Shown here: positions 34,018 through 42,986 of the stretch, in pieces
How the letters are laid out: each line of letters opens with the position of its first letter
How positions within the stretch are numbered: the stretch's first letter is position 1
Source of the DNA: Virgibacillus chiguensis
GTDB lineage: Bacteria > Bacillota > Bacilli > Bacillales > Amphibacillaceae
Assembly: GCF_900129865.1 (NCBI RefSeq)
Contig: NZ_FQXD01000021.1
Coordinates: 1-57,824 of the forward strand
Reading direction: 5' to 3'
Length of the DNA stretch: 57,824 bases
Notes under the pieces: generated by a model
What the model was told of the DNA's origin: nothing
The model's input: only the letters and a program-made list of their open reading frames with translations
Database searches by the model: none
Made by a program: the position numbers and the translations under genes

Positions 34018-34491
34018 TATGCTCGTCGCAATTACGCTCTCTCCCGCGCTGGAAATCGCTCATGTTCGCATGAAATACGCACGCTCCTGTCCGGAATGCG
34101 CTCATGCTCGTCACAATCCGCTCTCTCCTGCGTTGAAATCGCTCCTGCTCGTCGTAATTCCGCACGCCCCGCGCATAAAATCGCTCATGCTCGTCACAAT
34201 CCGCTCTCTCCCGCGCAGAAATCGCTCATGTTCGTCGCAAATCCGCACGCCCCGTGCTTGAAACCGCTCATGCTCGTCGCAAATCCGCACGCTCCGCGTT
34301 GAAATCGCTCATGTTCGTCGTAATTCCGCACGCCCCGCGTTGAAATCGCTCATGTTCATCGTAATTCCGCTCGCCCCGCGTTGAAATCGCTCATGTTCGT
34401 CACAATTACGCTCTCTCGCACTGAAATCCGCTCATGCTCGTCGTAATTCCGCAAGCCCCGCGCTTGAAATCCGCTCATGCTCGCATGAAAT
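34018..34491. repeat. Tandem array of about twelve imperfect 41-nt units
   Basis: Units of 40-43 nt open with CGCTCATGCTCGTCG (or ..GTTCGTCG..), continue AATTCCGCACGCCCCGCG and end TTGAAAT. They are far richer in GC than the flanks. Units differ at two or three variable positions (ATTCCGCACG versus ATTACGCTCT; CATGAAAT variants). Open frames across it on both strands are a by-product of the regular unit. It lies between the metI promoter and the Mn-catalase terminator, in a 700-bp gap with no gene. Confidence 0.9.
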
Positions 34492-34515
34492 AGATGTAAG
34501 TTCTACATAAATATT

Positions 34516-34554
34516 GTATGATGAACTCCGTAAACACTACGGAGTTCATCATAC
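34516..34554 (-). terminator. Terminator of the Mn-catalase gene
   Basis: GTATGATGAACTCCGTA and TACGGAGTTCATCATAC form a perfect 17-bp stem with a 5-nt loop, immediately after the catalase stop codon. Confidence 0.88.
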
Positions 34555-35451
34555 TTACATGTTTTCCATTAACCGTTTAGCAATTTTTTGATAATCATCT
34601 TTATCAATGCCAGGTGCAAATTGTTCAGGAAGATCTTCTAAATTAGGGATAGGGCCTCCTTTTGGTATTCCTTCCTTGACGATTAGCTTCTCTCCATTCT
34701 CTGGATTGTCTCCTTTCCAAATTTGTCGGATATCGTTATAATCTCCCACATCATTCCACGTGTATAAAACATTTGCTAACCCTTGTTCTTCAAATTTTCG
34801 AGCATGATCAAACTTCGTGTTCGATAAATCAGGAATTGGGATAAGCTTTTTAACGTCAACCCCTGTTGCGATTTCTAAGGCTTTCGCATAGGCTAGCACA
34901 TGTGTACCTCCACGAACTAATAAGTAACCAATCATTTCTCGTGCTGTTTCATGTTCTGTCATTTCGTAAACGCGCATTTTATGTGTACGAGCGCCGACTT
35001 CAAGAAAGAAATTGTGTAGTAAATCTAAGACAAGATTGCCGCTACTAAAGACATTATCTCCTGTCCATGCTCGACCCATGGAGTCACCTACAAGTGCTGT
35101 TTGAGCAGTGGCGATAAATTGATACGTATTGCGGCTGTCTTTTCCTTCGCGTAACGGGGTGACATCTGGGTTTCCAGTGTAAAAGGTGTTTCCTTTTGAG
35201 AGGAGATTAATTGTGTTCGTAACAAGTTCGACATGGCCGAATTCTTCAGCTGTTATACTTGCTACAAGATCGTAAAATGGTTTAAGCTTATCTTTTTGGC
35301 GGAAATTGAACGATTGAAACATATAATTATTTAATGTAGACATTTCGCCAAATTTCCCACCTAATAATTCTTGAACCGCTGCTGCAGCATTAGGGTCGCC
35401 GTGTTCAGGAACAGGCAGTTCAATTAACATGCGGTTTTCACGTTTAAACAT
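34555..35451 (-). CDS. Manganese catalase
   Basis: A 298-residue di-manganese catalase of the YdbD type, breaking hydrogen peroxide into water and oxygen. The four-helix-bundle ligands are visible as Glu in GGKFGEMSTLNNYMFQSFNF, Glu and His in SITAEEFGHVELV, Glu in HNFFLEVGARTHKMR, and His in RGGTHVLAYAKAL. The protein starts MFKRENRMLIELPVPEHGDP. The upstream ribosome site is AAGGAGGC. A YuzF-like gene lies 15 bp upstream on the same strand, so the two probably form one transcript, perhaps spore- or stress-related (inference). Confidence 0.95.
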   Translation of the reverse strand: MFKRENRMLIELPVPEHGDPNAAAAVQELLGGKFGEMSTLNNYMFQSFNFRQKDKLKPFYDLVASITAEEFGHVELVTNTINLLSKGNTFYTGNPDVTPLREGKDSRNTYQFIATAQTALVGDSMGRAWTGDNVFSSGNLVLDLLHNFFLEVGARTHKMRVYEMTEHETAREMIGYLLVRGGTHVLAYAKALEIATGVDVKKLIPIPDLSNTKFDHARKFEEQGLANVLYTWNDVGDYNDIRQIWKGDNPENGEKLIVKEGIPKGGPIPNLEDLPEQFAPGIDKDDYQKIAKRLMENM

Positions 35452-35466
35452 GATAAGCCTCCTTCT

Positions 35467-35685
35467 TTAGCTTTTCGGAATCACCCAAACAATCTGTTGA
35501 ATACGAATATAGAATGAAGATCCGCCCGATTCTAAAACGATATGGTCAGGCATTACTGTTTTTAAGCTACCTGTCACTGTTCCTTGTGTTGTTTGTACAA
35601 TGAGCGTGGCACCTGTTATTGACTGTAAAGTTTGGTATACGTAAGGGTCAAAAGCACTTGTAAATGATGGTGTTTGTGCGTTCAT
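35467..35685 (-). CDS. yuzF: YuzF-like small protein (DUF2642)
   Basis: A 72-residue protein with an N-terminal segment PYVYQTLQSITGATLIVQTT and a beta-rich centre GTVTGSLKTVMPDHIVLES, then FYIRIQQIVWVIP, the pattern of YuzF/DUF2642 proteins of bacilli. ATG 35685 follows AGGGAGGCTG. It is the first gene of a two-gene unit with the Mn-catalase. The role is unknown; several DUF2642 proteins are spore-associated. Confidence 0.8.
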   Translation of the reverse strand: MNAQTPSFTSAFDPYVYQTLQSITGATLIVQTTQGTVTGSLKTVMPDHIVLESGGSSFYIRIQQIVWVIPKS

Positions 35686-35764
35686 TTTTCAGCCTCCCTT
35701 TATGATGGATACTCACTACAACTAGGCTATGACGACAAAAAGTAGGTTATTCGTTGGACAAGTT

Positions 35765-35863
35765 GAAAAGTTGCTGGAGTTTATTAAAAATTGCTTGAAT
35801 TTCATGAAAAGTTGCTGAAGTTTATTAAAAATTGCTTGAATTTCATGAAAAGTTGCTGAAGTT
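35765..35863. repeat. Short tandem repeat, 2.4 copies of a 41-bp unit
   Basis: GAAAAGTTGCTGAAGTTTAT followed by TAAAAATTGCTTGAATTTCAT is present at 35765-35805 and 35806-35846, with a partial third copy to 35863. Each unit itself contains two related halves (AGTTGCTgAAgTTtAT and AATTGCTTGAATTTCAT). It is AT-rich, unlike the array at 34018. Confidence 0.85.
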
Positions 35864-35909
35864 CACAATTATCCACGAGTTGCTACAGTTTAAGCAAATC
35901 CAGCACGAA

Positions 35910-36079
35910 TTACCCTATGATAAGTCATCATTGGTTCTTGGCTAAGAAGAATGAAGGCAGACTAAACAAGGGCTTGCCGCTCGACGTCGGCATACCCTTG
36001 TTTTAGTGGTATGATACCTTTATCACCGTTGATGCTTTCCGGTCGCTACGTTGCTAAATGGGCACTTACGCCTTTGTTC
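35910..36079 (+). repeat. Dispersed repeat family B, copy 2 (5'-truncated)
   Basis: Matches the right two thirds of the other B copies: CCCTATGATAAGTCATCATT, GGGCTTGCCG, GTCGGCATACC, GCTACGTTGCTAAATGGGC and CCTTTGTTC. It joins a full family A copy without a spacer. Confidence 0.7.
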
Positions 36080-36173
36080 CACTATAGGAAAGCATAGAAT
36101 TACTATTGATTATAGTATAAGAAAAACTAAGTCTACCTCTAAATGGATTGGCAGTAAGCCAAGTTTTTCTAAA
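36080..36173 (+). repeat. Dispersed repeat family A, copy 8
   Basis: A full copy: CACTATAGGAAAGCATAGAA, core GATTATAGTATAAG, then AGAAAAACT and, at the end, AGTTTTTCT as perfect inverted 9-mers enclosing GGATTGGCAGTAAGCCA. It forms the right end of a composite B+A element and stops six bp before the lysR stop codon. Confidence 0.8.
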
Positions 36174-36178
36174 TGAAC

Positions 36179-37063
36179 TTAATTTGTGAAATCTTTTGCC
36201 ATAGTGACAAACTCACGTACGGCATACGGCAAATATTTATCTTTTTTCCAAATAAGTGCCAACTCCAGATGAAGCCTTGGTTGTTTGAAAGGAATAGCTT
36301 GAACATCGTGATGGAGCAGTTGTTTACAAATTTTACTAGGGAAAAGAGCGATGCCTAAGTTTGCTTCCACCATTTCGATCATGAAGTCTCGCTGCGAACT
36401 TTTACAGACGGCATTTGGCATAAAATCGTATTGTTGGCAGGCTTCTATAATCCGGTCATGTAAAGAGAAATCTTGCTGATATAAAATAAATGGTTCATCC
36501 TGTAAATCTGGCAATGCAACAGATTTTTTAGAAGCAAGAGGGTGATTGTTTTGGACAACGACCATTAAAGGGTCTTTTAACAGGTTTATGGTAGAAAAGT
36601 GGTGTTTTTCTACTGGTAGATTACAAATGAGGCCAACATCTAACTCTCCTTCTTTTACCCCATGTTGAATTAAATTACTACCCACTTCGTTTAGTTCAAT
36701 ATGAAAGGAGGGGTGCGCTGCTTTGTATTGACTAATTAATTTAGAAAAAAAAGTAGCGCCAATAATGGGAGGGATGCCAATTTTTATTTGTCCTTTTTTT
36801 AATTGCACCACGTCATACATTTCCGTTGTTAGATTTTCATAAGCTTCGATAAATTGTTTGGCGTTCCCTAAAAACGCAGCGCCCGCATCTGTCAGTTCAA
36901 TCTTTTTTCCACCTCGATAAAATAAAGTAACACCGAGCTGATTTTCTAAATTTTTAATTGCTTTACTTAAGGAAGGCTGGGAGATGTGAAGCGCGGAGGC
37001 AGCTTTGGTGAAATTTTGTTTATTGGCTACAGCAATGAAATACTCAACTTGACGAATGTCCAT
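36179..37063 (-). CDS. LysR-family regulator, probable regulator of glcB
   Basis: A 294-residue LysR protein starting MDIRQVEYFIAVANKQNFTK with HTH AASALHISQPSLSKAIKNLE and an effector domain from about residue 90 (GQIKIGIPPIIGATFFSKLI). ATG 37063 follows GGAAGG; the open frame extends 25 codons upstream but without a ribosome site. It is divergent from malate synthase G with 154 bp between them, the usual arrangement for a LysR activator of its neighbour. Glyoxylate or glycolate as effector is inference. Confidence 0.9.
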   Translation of the reverse strand: MDIRQVEYFIAVANKQNFTKAASALHISQPSLSKAIKNLENQLGVTLFYRGGKKIELTDAGAAFLGNAKQFIEAYENLTTEMYDVVQLKKGQIKIGIPPIIGATFFSKLISQYKAAHPSFHIELNEVGSNLIQHGVKEGELDVGLICNLPVEKHHFSTINLLKDPLMVVVQNNHPLASKKSVALPDLQDEPFILYQQDFSLHDRIIEACQQYDFMPNAVCKSSQRDFMIEMVEANLGIALFPSKICKQLLHHDVQAIPFKQPRLHLELALIWKKDKYLPYAVREFVTMAKDFTN

Positions 37064-37217
37064 ATAATCCGACCTTCCGTTTGTTAAATTCCTGTTTTTC
37101 ATTATTATACTAAAATCAATAGCTAAAAGGAATAACACTTATGCAAAACGGATATTTCAATTTTATGATTTTTAACATTACAATAGAGTAAATAAAGCAT
37201 TACAGAGGGGGATAACA

Positions 37218-39398
37218 TTGACAGCGTATATAACGAAAGGAAATCTGCAAATTGCTACAGAACTTTATGAATTTGTTAACAAGGAAGCATTACCAGATAC
37301 GGGATTGAATCAAGAGAAGTTTTGGCAAGATTTTGATGAACTCGTTACCGATTTGACACCTAAGAACAAAGCATTATTGGTTGAAAGAGAGAAAATGCAA
37401 CAAAGAATAAATGACTGGCTTCAAACAAATGATTTTGAAGATCAAGAAGCGTATACGTCATTTTTAAAGGAGATTGGCTATCTAGAGCCAGAAGTGGATG
37501 ATTTTACGATTACAACCGAAAATGTGGATGATACGATTACAAAGCAAGCAGGGCCGCAATTAGTTGTCCCTATTGATAATGAACGTTATGCGCTAAATGC
37601 TGCCAATGCGAGATGGGGGTCGCTTTACGACGCATTGTACGGTTCAGATGTGATCTCTGAAGAAGATGGCGCGGAAAAGGGGGCGTCGTATAATCCCATT
37701 CGCGGTCAACGGGTAATCGAATTTGGGAAAAAGTTTTTAAACGATCATTTTCCACTGCAAACAGGGTCTCATGCAGAAGTGACTCGGTATTTTGTAAGGG
37801 AAGGGAATTTGCATATTAGCTTAGAAAATAGTGCAACAACGGCATTAAAACATACGGCGCAGTTTGTTGGTTATCAAGGTGATGTAGCATCGCCAACAGC
37901 TATTCTTTTCGTTCATAACGGCTTACACGTTGAAGTACAAATAGATCCGTCGCATCCAATAGGTAAAACAGATGTTGCTGGGGTGAAAGATATTGTATTA
38001 GAAGCAGCGACAACGACAATTATGGACTGTGAGGATTCTGTAGCTGCTGTGGATGCAGAAGATAAAACGCTTGTTTACCGAAATTGGTTAGGATTAAATA
38101 AAGGTAACTTATCCGCCACATTCACCAAAAATGAAAAAGAAATCACCAGAACGTTGCATGCGGATCGTACGTATAAAGGTCCAAATGGAGAAGCGATTAC
38201 ATTGTCTGGACGAGTGCTGATGTTTGTGCGAAATGTAGGGCACTTAATGACAACGAATGTGATTCTCACGAAAAACGGAGAAGAAATCCCCGAGGGGATC
38301 ATGGATGGCGTGTTCACTTCACTTATGGCAAAACACGATTTATTAGGAAGCGGGCGTTATCGAAATTCACCAGCAGGTTCAATTTATATTGTAAAACCAA
38401 AAATGCATGGCTCAAAAGAAGTTGCATTTGCGAATGAATTGTTTCATCGAATTGAAGATATGTTAGATTTAGAGCGATATACGATTAAAATCGGGGTTAT
38501 GGATGAAGAACGAAGAACATCATTAAATTTAAAAAACTGTATTTATCAAGTAAAAGAACGCGTCGTATTTATTAATACGGGATTTTTAGATCGAACAGGT
38601 GATGAAATTCATACATCTATGGAAGCCGGTCCAATGATTCGTAAAGGGGAAATGAAGCCATCGGCTTGGTTACAGGCATACGAAAAAAATAATGTGCAAA
38701 CAGGGCTGCAAGCAGGGTTACGAGGGAAGGCGCAAATTGGTAAAGGAATGTGGGCGATGCCAGATTTAATGGCTGATATGCTTAAACAAAAAATTAGTCA
38801 CCTTACAGCAGGTGGGAACACGGCTTGGGTACCGTCGCCAACAGCAGCGACATTACATGCATTGCATTATCATGAAGTGGACGTAAAAGCAGTTCAAGAT
38901 CAGCTTGCCAAAGAGAAGCAAAGTTATCAGACTGATATGTTGCAAGTGCCAATTGCTAAGCAACCAAATTGGTCGCATGAGGAAATACAAAATGAGTTAG
39001 ATAATAGCTGTCAAACATTGCTTGGCTATGTCGTTCGTTGGGTAGACCAAGGCGTAGGATGCTCGAAAGTTCCTGATATTCATCATATTGGTTTAATGGA
39101 GGATCGAGCAACGTTACGAATTTCCAGCCAAATGTTAACTAATTGGTTGTATCATGGTGTTTGCACAGAAGAACAAATGATGGATTCCTTAAAAAGAATG
39201 GCAAAAATGGTGGATAAGCAAAACGAAGGCGATAAAAATTATCATCCGATGGCTCAAGATTTCGATCGTTCGATTGCCTTTCAAGCAGCTTGTGACCTTA
39301 TATTTAAAGGAAAAGAACAGCCTAATGGATACACCGAGCCTATTTTGCACCGTAGACGTCTTGAAGTGAAACAAAGCGAATTACTATCCAAACAATAA
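37218..39398 (+). CDS. glcB: Malate synthase G
   Basis: Condenses glyoxylate with acetyl-CoA to malate. The 726-residue length is that of the monomeric G isoform (the A form is about 530). Blocks are [24 protein letters not shown]-like [35 protein letters not shown] (catalytic Asp/Glu region), [58 protein letters not shown] and [23 protein letters not shown] 37218 is used with GAGGGG upstream. No isocitrate lyase is adjacent, so glyoxylate from glycolate, purines or glycine may be its source (inference). Confidence 0.96.
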   Translation: MTAYITKGNLQIATELYEFVNKEALPDTGLNQEKFWQDFDELVTDLTPKNKALLVEREKMQQRINDWLQTNDFEDQEAYTSFLKEIGYLEPEVDDFTITTENVDDTITKQAGPQLVVPIDNERYALNAANARWGSLYDALYGSDVISEEDGAEKGASYNPIRGQRVIEFGKKFLNDHFPLQTGSHAEVTRYFVREGNLHISLENSATTALKHTAQFVGYQGDVASPTAILFVHNGLHVEVQIDPSHPIGKTDVAGVKDIVLEAATTTIMDCEDSVAAVDAEDKTLVYRNWLGLNKGNLSATFTKNEKEITRTLHADRTYKGPNGEAITLSGRVLMFVRNVGHLMTTNVILTKNGEEIPEGIMDGVFTSLMAKHDLLGSGRYRNSPAGSIYIVKPKMHGSKEVAFANELFHRIEDMLDLERYTIKIGVMDEERRTSLNLKNCIYQVKERVVFINTGFLDRTGDEIHTSMEAGPMIRKGEMKPSAWLQAYEKNNVQTGLQAGLRGKAQIGKGMWAMPDLMADMLKQKISHLTAGGNTAWVPSPTAATLHALHYHEVDVKAVQDQLAKEKQSYQTDMLQVPIAKQPNWSHEEIQNELDNSCQTLLGYVVRWVDQGVGCSKVPDIHHIGLMEDRATLRISSQMLTNWLYHGVCTEEQMMDSLKRMAKMVDKQNEGDKNYHPMAQDFDRSIAFQAACDLIFKGKEQPNGYTEPILHRRRLEVKQSELLSKQ

Positions 39399-39422
39399 AA
39401 AGAAATGGTTTTCATAAAGAGA

Positions 39423-39452
39423 GGAAAGGTGATTTTTTGCCTTTCCTTTTTT
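39423..39452 (+). terminator. Terminator of glcB
   Basis: GGAAAGG and CCTTTCC around a 10-nt loop, followed by six T. Confidence 0.9.
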
Positions 39453-39479
39453 CATGGTCTAGCAAATTTATGGAAATAT

Positions 39480-39732
39480 TAAAATTTGCAGCTGTAGATA
39501 AATGAACTAAGTTATTTAGCCACGCCCGGCTCCAGCGCCCAGCAACTAGGCGACTTCACTCCATTGCCCTAAGCTAAGTCATCATCAGTTCGTTCTAAAT
39601 AGGAAGGCCGACTAAAGACGGTCTTGCCGCCCTACCCGGCATACTTCTGTTGCAGGAGCATGATCCCTAAAACTTTCGTTGCTTCGTTCCACTCGCTACG
39701 TTGCAAAACGGGCGCCCCGAGCCTTTGTTCCT
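39480..39732 (+). repeat. Dispersed repeat family B, copy 3
   Basis: Nearly the same as copy 1 along its whole length: AAATTTGCAGCTGTAGATAA, CCCGGCTCCAGCGCCCAGCA, CGTTCTAAATAGGAAGGCCG, and CGGGCGCCCCGAGCCTTTG. A short family-A-like tail (CGGTTTATCGTATAAGTAAA) follows to about 39765. No gene lies in the gap. Confidence 0.85.
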
Positions 39733-39869
39733 ATTTCACGGTTTATCGTATAAGTAAAACGGTGGCATCCTCTTTTGTAACTATAGAAAATCCGCTGGTA
39801 ATGAAAGAACAGCATATGTATACCTTGAGCGTGTACTATCCTTTACGTAACAAGAAAAATTAAAAGAGT

Positions 39870-40442
39870 CTACGTATGTTTTCTTGCAGCAATTTTTTCG
39901 TAGCCTTGAATATGGAATAACCAATAAGAGGCAAAAAATAAAAATAGAAAGATAAAAAAGTCATAAAATGTGGACCAGTTTTTTGGATTGTAAAATTCTA
40001 ATGCGTTGAAAAGGTTCATTCCACCAAAAGCCGCAATAGCTGCAAAAATACTCCCTTTTATAAGGGCATTTGCTTTTGGTTTGATTTGCAACACAAACAT
40101 AACAGCAACAGGAGCTAAAGCTAAATGATAAGGGAGAAAAAGAATCGGTGAGATAGGTGAAAATTTCATAGGATAAGACCATAATCCGTAAGATAATGAG
40201 ACTAAATCAATTAGTAAAGATAGCGCAATGGTTAGAAAGGCGCAACCTAACAAACGTCCTGTACTATGTTTCGTTCTAAATATAACCCAAAGTATCCAGG
40301 GAACGACAAATAAAATAATGCCTAACCACCACTGCCATGAGAATAGAAAAGCTTGGAACACGGCATCTGTAATTATTCGATTAATTTCAATTAATTTTTC
40401 TGCTGCTGCATCTGATTGTTCTAAACCCTCTTTAACTGTCAT
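39870..40442 (-). CDS. CBO0543-family membrane protein
   Basis: A 190-residue membrane protein with a short soluble N-terminus and about five hydrophobic segments (WQWWLGIILFVVPWILWVIF, LLGCAFLTIALSLLIDLVSL, ILFLPYHLALAPVAVMFVLQ, FAAIAAFGGMNLFNAL, FFIFLFLFFASYWLFHIQ). The pattern matches the CBO0543 family that is common and often multicopy in spore-formers. Function unknown. ATG 40442 follows AAGGAG. Confidence 0.8.
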   Translation of the reverse strand: MTVKEGLEQSDAAAEKLIEINRIITDAVFQAFLFSWQWWLGIILFVVPWILWVIFRTKHSTGRLLGCAFLTIALSLLIDLVSLSYGLWSYPMKFSPISPILFLPYHLALAPVAVMFVLQIKPKANALIKGSIFAAIAAFGGMNLFNALEFYNPKNWSTFYDFFIFLFLFFASYWLFHIQGYEKIAARKHT

Positions 40443-40568
40443 AGAATACTCCTTATCATTTAAGCTGTTTTTATTATTTGTTTATAGGAAAAAAATATGT
40501 ATGGGGGAGGGAGAAGCGTCTCTTTTAATCAAGACTCCCAATTATCTCCAACTGATTAAAGATTCTTT

Positions 40569-41804
40569 TTATCCGCTTTCTGCAATAATAGCTTCTTCTC
40601 CACGTATAAAAAACCATACAAAAAAAACCAACAAAAAACTAACGATCCCCATGGTTATATAACTGAAATGAATATAGTGGCGCATTGCTAAAGATATAAC
40701 TGGGGGACCTAAAGCGACACCGATAAAACGTGAAGAACTATAGAAGGCCGTAATCGTTCCTCGCTCTTCTTTATCAATTCCTTGGGTAATCAGTGCGTCT
40801 AATGTAGGCAGTACAGCGCCAATAGCAATTCCTAAAATGGAAGAAACGCTTAACAATAGATACAAGTTATTACTTGAAAAGCCAATGAACACGACAGTTA
40901 CTGCGACAATAGGCAAACTAACTAATAACACACGTTTCATCGTCGCTAAGTCCCCCTTTATTTTCCGCCCAGTAATAAACGATGCGAGGCAAAGTCCAAA
41001 CAACGGAATAGCTAATACAAACCCTTTTGTCACTCCAAATAGTTGATGCTGTTTTTCGAAGATATCAGAGAGAAAAAACAAAACACCGAATAGGATAAGC
41101 ATGAAATGAATTCCAATTAAAAACACGGTATATAGCCATTTACCTTCTGTTTTAAAGGTGTTTTTTGTTCTCTGGATAAATTTTCGCAGAGGTTCTACTT
41201 CGTCTGCTTGTTTTGGTACTTTGATAAAAAAATAAATGAGCACAGTAGAAATAATACTAAAAACAGAAATAGAGAAAAAAGGTATATACCATAAAAAAGC
41301 GGCAAATAGTGCGCCGAGTATAGGGCTTAGTACTTTTCCGAGCGTGTTCGATGTTTCAACAATACCTAAGCAAGCGCTTGTTTTCTCATCATCGCCTTTA
41401 AATAAATCTCCTACTAAAGGCAGTACAATAGGGAAGGCCCCGGCTGCTCCTATGCCTTGGAGAATACGACCAATAATAATCCATGTGAAAGGTTCTGTTA
41501 GTTTCCACGAGGCAAAACCGGCAATTAAACCACCAATAAAAGCGAAAATTAAACTGATTAAAATAACGATTTTTCTACTGTAGCGATCCGATAAATAGCC
41601 TGCTACTGGAATAAGAAAAATGGCAGCTATCGAGTAGCTTGTTATGACCATACTTGATTGAAAGGAGGTAATCCCTACTTCTTTTTCAAAAATTGGTAGT
41701 ACAGGGATAAGCATTGAGTTTCCTAGTGTCATTACAAGCGGTATGGAGGCAATGCTAATAATACTCCATGTTTTAGGTTGGTTTGTCATGTTTACATGCT
41801 CCAT
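40569..41804 (-). CDS. MFS drug-efflux-type transporter
   Basis: A 411-residue major-facilitator protein with twelve membrane segments in two halves. The first loop carries the MFS motif A variant GYLSDRYSRKIVILISL, and helix 5 has the antiporter motif ILPLVGDLFKGDD region with GIGAAGAFPIVLP. This points to a proton-driven multidrug or metabolite exporter. ATG 41804 is the reported start; an in-frame ATG lies five codons further in. It is a single gene with no local regulator, and the substrate cannot be told. Confidence 0.88.
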   Translation of the reverse strand: MEHVNMTNQPKTWSIISIASIPLVMTLGNSMLIPVLPIFEKEVGITSFQSSMVITSYSIAAIFLIPVAGYLSDRYSRKIVILISLIFAFIGGLIAGFASWKLTEPFTWIIIGRILQGIGAAGAFPIVLPLVGDLFKGDDEKTSACLGIVETSNTLGKVLSPILGALFAAFLWYIPFFSISVFSIISTVLIYFFIKVPKQADEVEPLRKFIQRTKNTFKTEGKWLYTVFLIGIHFMLILFGVLFFLSDIFEKQHQLFGVTKGFVLAIPLFGLCLASFITGRKIKGDLATMKRVLLVSLPIVAVTVVFIGFSSNNLYLLLSVSSILGIAIGAVLPTLDALITQGIDKEERGTITAFYSSSRFIGVALGPPVISLAMRHYIHFSYITMGIVSFLLVFFVWFFIRGEEAIIAESG

Positions 41805-42012
41805 TCATTGCACTTTTTCTCTTATCATGCCAAAAGCAAATTTTCTTATACAGAAAATAATGGCTGGAGCATATAGATTATAAAACTTTGTTTCTATAAT
41901 GGATGAGGCATAGAGAAAAGGAAGGAGAGTAAATAATTTTAGAGGGTTTTATCCCAAAACTCAAAGAATGGGGGAAAAGACTATTTGGTGTTTAGAAAAA
42001 TTAGAAAAAAGT

Positions 42013-42223
42013 CACGTCCGGCTCCATCGCCCAGCAACTAGGTGGAATCACGAAATCGCCTTAAGCTAGGTTATCATCGGTTCGTTCGTAAAAAGAGGAA
42101 GGCCGACTAAAAACGGGCTTCAACTCGATGTCGGCATACCTCTGTTTTAGTGGCAGGATTTCATTATCTCCGTTAATTCGTTCCACTCGCTACGTTACTA
42201 AACGGCGCTTGCACCTTTGTTCA
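42013..42223 (+). repeat. Dispersed repeat family B, copy 4 (diverged)
   Basis: CACGTCCGGCTCCATCGCCC, CAGCAACTAGG, AGGAAGGCCGACTAAAAACG, ATGTCGGCATACC, ACTCGCTACGTTACTAAACG and CACCTTTGTTC. It differs from copies 1 and 3 by many substitutions and keeps the complementary ends only partly. Confidence 0.75.
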
Positions 42224-42245
42224 TCCTTAACTTTTGCTCGAATTG

Positions 42246-42803
42246 CTAAAGGGAATCGGTTATATGTTTCAAAGCAGATTGATAAACACGAAAGTCAGCT
42301 TCGGAAAAGAGCACGATTTTAACTTGACCAAATGTTGCTGTCTGCAAATAGTTCGTAACTGTTCTTATAGCTATTTCTGCTGCTAATTTAATAGGAAAAC
42401 GATATACACCAGTAGAAATAGATGGAAATGCAATGCTTGATAGATGATGTTCTTGAGCAAGTTTAAGTGCATGCAGGTAGCAGCTTGCTAACTGCTTGTC
42501 TTGGTTTGGATGATGGTCATCCCAAATGGGTCCTACCGTATGGATTACATAGCTTGCAGGTAAATGATACCCAGCAGTTATGACAGCTTCTCCAGTTCCT
42601 AAAGGCTCGCCTTTTAGCTGTTGTTTACGGATTGTACGACAAGCTTGCAATAATTCTGGTCCTGCTGCTTGATGAATTGCTCCATCAACACCACCGCCAC
42701 CCATCAGCGAGCCATTTGCTGCATTAACGATTGCCTCTGTTTTTTCTTTCGTTATATCTCCAATGGTTAACTCCAACCTATTTTCACCAATTAAGATGTG
42801 CAA
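42246..42803 (-). CDS. Macrodomain protein, O-acetyl-ADP-ribose deacetylase type
   Basis: A 185-residue macrodomain of the YmdB/MacroD type: IVNAANGSLMGGGGVDGAIH (catalytic Asn/Asp region and ribose-binding glycine loop), TGEAVITAGYHLPASYVIHT, VGPIWDDHH, and AFPSISTGVYRFP for phosphate binding. Family members hydrolyse O-acetyl-ADP-ribose and remove mono-ADP-ribose from proteins. TTG 42803 is the start because GGAGGGAGTTGGA precedes it. It stands alone. Confidence 0.93.
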   Translation of the reverse strand: MHILIGENRLELTIGDITKEKTEAIVNAANGSLMGGGGVDGAIHQAAGPELLQACRTIRKQQLKGEPLGTGEAVITAGYHLPASYVIHTVGPIWDDHHPNQDKQLASCYLHALKLAQEHHLSSIAFPSISTGVYRFPIKLAAEIAIRTVTNYLQTATFGQVKIVLFSEADFRVYQSALKHITDSL

Positions 42804-42986
42804 TCCAACTCCCTCCTTTAATTTAGAGAACTTCCACTTTTATTCTGGTTGAAAAAGACGATATTGTCCACCTAAGAGATCGCTTCATTTACATGATGGG
42901 TAAGTATAAGTAGATGAAGGCGTTTTATCGCTATCAAGACGCGATGACCGTAGTTTTTCAATTTATAAAGCGTTAACAATAAACTA

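Noticed and set aside
33818-34302. Overlapping open frames through the 41-nt array
   Set aside because: They result from the unit length and high GC. There is no ribosome site, the product is a low-complexity periodic peptide, and several frames on both strands are equally open.
34018-34491. CRISPR array
   Set aside because: Units are contiguous imperfect copies with no constant-repeat/unique-spacer pattern, and no cas gene is in the window.
39624-39863. Open frame inside repeat B copy 3
   Set aside because: It begins within the repeat, has no ribosome site, and is not conserved in the other repeat copies.
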